From the NCBI GenBank assembly GCA_017962605.1, contig JAGCUY010000014.1:1-33950 (forward strand): a stretch of DNA of 33,950 nucleotides. Direction: 5' to 3'. How positions within the stretch are numbered: position 1 is the first letter of the stretch; every line of letters begins with the position of its first letter. The notes beneath the pieces are model-generated. The model was not told the DNA's origin. It saw only the letters and a program-made list of their open reading frames with translations, and searched no databases. The position numbers and the translations under genes were made by a program. The stretch is from Kiritimatiellia bacterium (GTDB lineage Bacteria; Verrucomicrobiota; Kiritimatiellia; RFP12; JAAYLN01). Positions 32,625-33,950 of the stretch are shown here, in pieces.

Positions 32625-33224
32625 ATGGCATTTGGAACAGTTGAATTCGATCTTTCGATGGTCAGCCCCGAAACGGGGGAGTTCCTGACCGCGAGGACAT
32701 ACACCGTCGCGGGCGTGACAAACGCCGACGGGTCGCTCCGCACGCTCTCCATCGGGCAGCTCGTGATGGCAATCTGCCTCCAGCGCGCGGCGGAACTCGA
32801 AACAAGCATCATCGCCCTCATGGAGGAGATGAACTCGACAAGCGCCAAGCTTGAGGACATGACGAAGATCGAACAGGCGGTGATCGACGATTTCACCTCC
32901 AACGCCAACGGCCATGCGTACAATGTCAACAATGTCTCGGTTTCGAGTTCGACGAACGCCGCCAAGCTTCTCCGCGACTTGGGGGTTCTCAATTCGACGC
33001 AGACCTACGTGCGCAACGATTCAATCCTGTCGAATGCCGACATCATGTATGACGACTTCATCACGAAGATCGAGGCGAAGATGGACGAGATGAACTCGTT
33101 CAGCCAGCAGAAGATGATCGAGCTCCAGTCGCTCACGAACAAGCGCGACCAGAGCTACGACATGATTTCGAATATCCTGAAGAGCCTCAACACGACGATG
33201 ACCGGCAATGTCAATAATATGTAG
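32625..33224 (+). CDS. EspA/SctA-like small helical protein 4
   Basis: A 199-residue protein. The first helix (LSIGQLVMAICLQRAAELET) closely parallels that of protein 3 (LTLSQLVMSVCIRSAAAYEA), showing the two are paralogues. The middle (about 85-130) is Asn/Ser-rich and carries VSVSSSTNAAKLLRDLGVLN. The C-terminal helix ends in ELQSLTNKRDQSYDMISNIL. AAGGAG lies 5 nt before the ATG. It is the last recognisable T3SS-type gene in the window. Confidence 0.7.
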   Translation: MAFGTVEFDLSMVSPETGEFLTARTYTVAGVTNADGSLRTLSIGQLVMAICLQRAAELETSIIALMEEMNSTSAKLEDMTKIEQAVIDDFTSNANGHAYNVNNVSVSSSTNAAKLLRDLGVLNSTQTYVRNDSILSNADIMYDDFITKIEAKMDEMNSFSQQKMIELQSLTNKRDQSYDMISNILKSLNTTMTGNVNNM

Positions 33225-33228
33225 GGGG

Positions 33229-33310
33229 AGAAGTTGGGAAGTTGAAAAGTTGAAAGGTTGAAAAGTCGGGAAGTTGGGAAGTTGAAAGGTTGAGAAGTTG
33301 GAAGTTTTTA
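33229..33310. repeat. AAGTTGAAAAG word repeat in spacer
   Basis: Iterated AAGTTGGGAAGTTGAAAAGT words fill the gap between the last EspA-like gene and the glycine-rich protein. They are the same words as inside the CPBP protease gene (10381-10460). Confidence 0.88.
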
Positions 33311-33321
33311 AGTTCAGAGGC

Positions 33322-33950
33322 TTGACGGCAAGAACCAGGGCGTGGGCGAGAGTCCTCGCCGTGGTGGTTTCTGCCTTTGCGCCGCTGGTTGCGCGCGCGG
33401 GATTCACGTCAGAGGCGACGCTCAGTTCGTCGAGCGTCGGGGACAATCTCGCGAACGGCACGGTTTACGTCGTGTCGGGCGACGCCACTATCGAGCGGCC
33501 GTCGTATTCGGCGAACAGCGCCCTATACGTCAATGACAACGCCACCACGGTCATCTATGTCAAGAAGGGCTCGACGCTGACGGTCAAGGGCGGCAACGCG
33601 AGCGGCACGGAGAGCGCCGGCGCGGGCATCCGCCTCAACAACGGCGCGACGCTCGTCGTCACGGGGCAGGGGACGCTCAACGTCACGGGCGGCAACGCCG
33701 CGAACGGCGAAGGCGGCTACAACGGGACAAGCGGTTACTTCCGAAGCGGCCTCGATTACTGGACGGCGGGTTCCGGCGGCAAGGGCGGCTACGGCGGCGG
33801 CGGCGCGTCGGCGGCAATCGGCGGCGTCGGCGGCAATGGCGGCAACGGCGGCAACGGCGCCTCCTCCTCGGAAAACGAATGCCATTACTGGAGCAGAAAC
33901 GAATATACCGGGAACGGTTCAGACGGCGGCGGCGGCTCCGGCGCCGGGAA
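33322..33950 (+). CDS. glycine-rich exported protein, 5' part
   Basis: The gene runs off the right edge after about 209 codons. The likely start is TTG at 33322 (weak AGAGG upstream); a TTG at 33298 is also in frame. A basic signal peptide (RAWARVLAVVVSAFAPLVARA) is followed by a beta-helix-like region (LYVNDNATTVIYVKKGSTLT, IRLNNGATLVVTGQGTLNVT) and then a glycine/asparagine-rich stretch (GGKGGYGGGGASAAIGGVGG). This is the style of secreted autotransporter-type passengers; no anchor is visible because the gene is incomplete. It is not clearly tied to the T3SS. Confidence 0.7.
   Translation, partial: MTARTRAWARVLAVVVSAFAPLVARAGFTSEATLSSSSVGDNLANGTVYVVSGDATIERPSYSANSALYVNDNATTVIYVKKGSTLTVKGGNASGTESAGAGIRLNNGATLVVTGQGTLNVTGGNAANGEGGYNGTSGYFRSGLDYWTAGSGGKGGYGGGGASAAIGGVGGNGGNGGNGASSSENECHYWSRNEYTGNGSDGGGGSGAG

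Noticed and set aside
25679..33224. Flagellar or pilus locus
   Set aside because: The SycD-type chaperone and the hydrophobic translocator pair are specific to injectisomes; no flagellin, hook or pilin features are seen.

Overview
The window is GC-rich bacterial DNA with no rRNA, tRNA or phage core. Three traits point to the PVC superphylum, most likely a Kiritimatiellota/Lentisphaerota-type gut or anaerobic lineage: large secreted LamG and autotransporter-associated repeat proteins, a long sodium:solute symporter, and a chlamydia-like type III secretion (T3SS) translocator block. The placement is an inference from protein style, not a phylogenetic result.

Layout. Positions 1-3812 hold the 5' part of rsmD (minus strand) and, from a back-to-back promoter, a sodium:solute symporter coupled to a YejB/DppB-like ABC permease. 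Positions 3815-3979 are a 59-bp tandem repeat between convergent genes. Positions 3983-9760 (minus) hold a secreted clan-A-type glycoside hydrolase preceded by one uninterrupted reading frame that joins an ECF sigma factor and a membrane segment to a LamG/beta-helix exoprotein. Positions 9840-14478 (minus) run purH (AICAR transformylase domain only), hom, an unknown membrane-anchored coiled-coil protein and a CPBP/CAAX protease. Positions 14670-21036 (minus) hold gltB and cimA. Positions 21095-24925 (plus) hold hisB and two tandem phytase-esterase-like secreted proteins. thrH (minus) converges on them.

Positions 25679-33224 (plus) are the most notable part: a T3SS translocon/filament locus. 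It has two coiled-coil proteins, a clear SycD/LcrH class II chaperone, an SctE (YopB/SseC-like) and an SctB-like (YopD/EspB-like) translocator, a secreted alpha/beta-hydrolase, and four small related proteins that I read as EspA/SctA-like filament or tip subunits. No export apparatus, ATPase or secretin gene is present, so these must lie elsewhere. A glycine-rich exported protein runs off the right edge.

Two themes cut across the window. First, short iterated words and small palindromes fill many intergenic spacers and also sit in frame inside genes: at least seven sites in gltB, plus the CPBP protease and the first gene of the T3SS locus. Second, many starts are preceded by a shared extended -10 promoter of the form T(T/G)TG(G/A)TA(G/T)AAT, often very close to the start codon.

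Metabolically, hom plus thrH suggest a threonine route using ThrH phosphotransferase activity. cimA suggests the citramalate route to isoleucine. gltB, hisB and purH complete a biosynthetic core.
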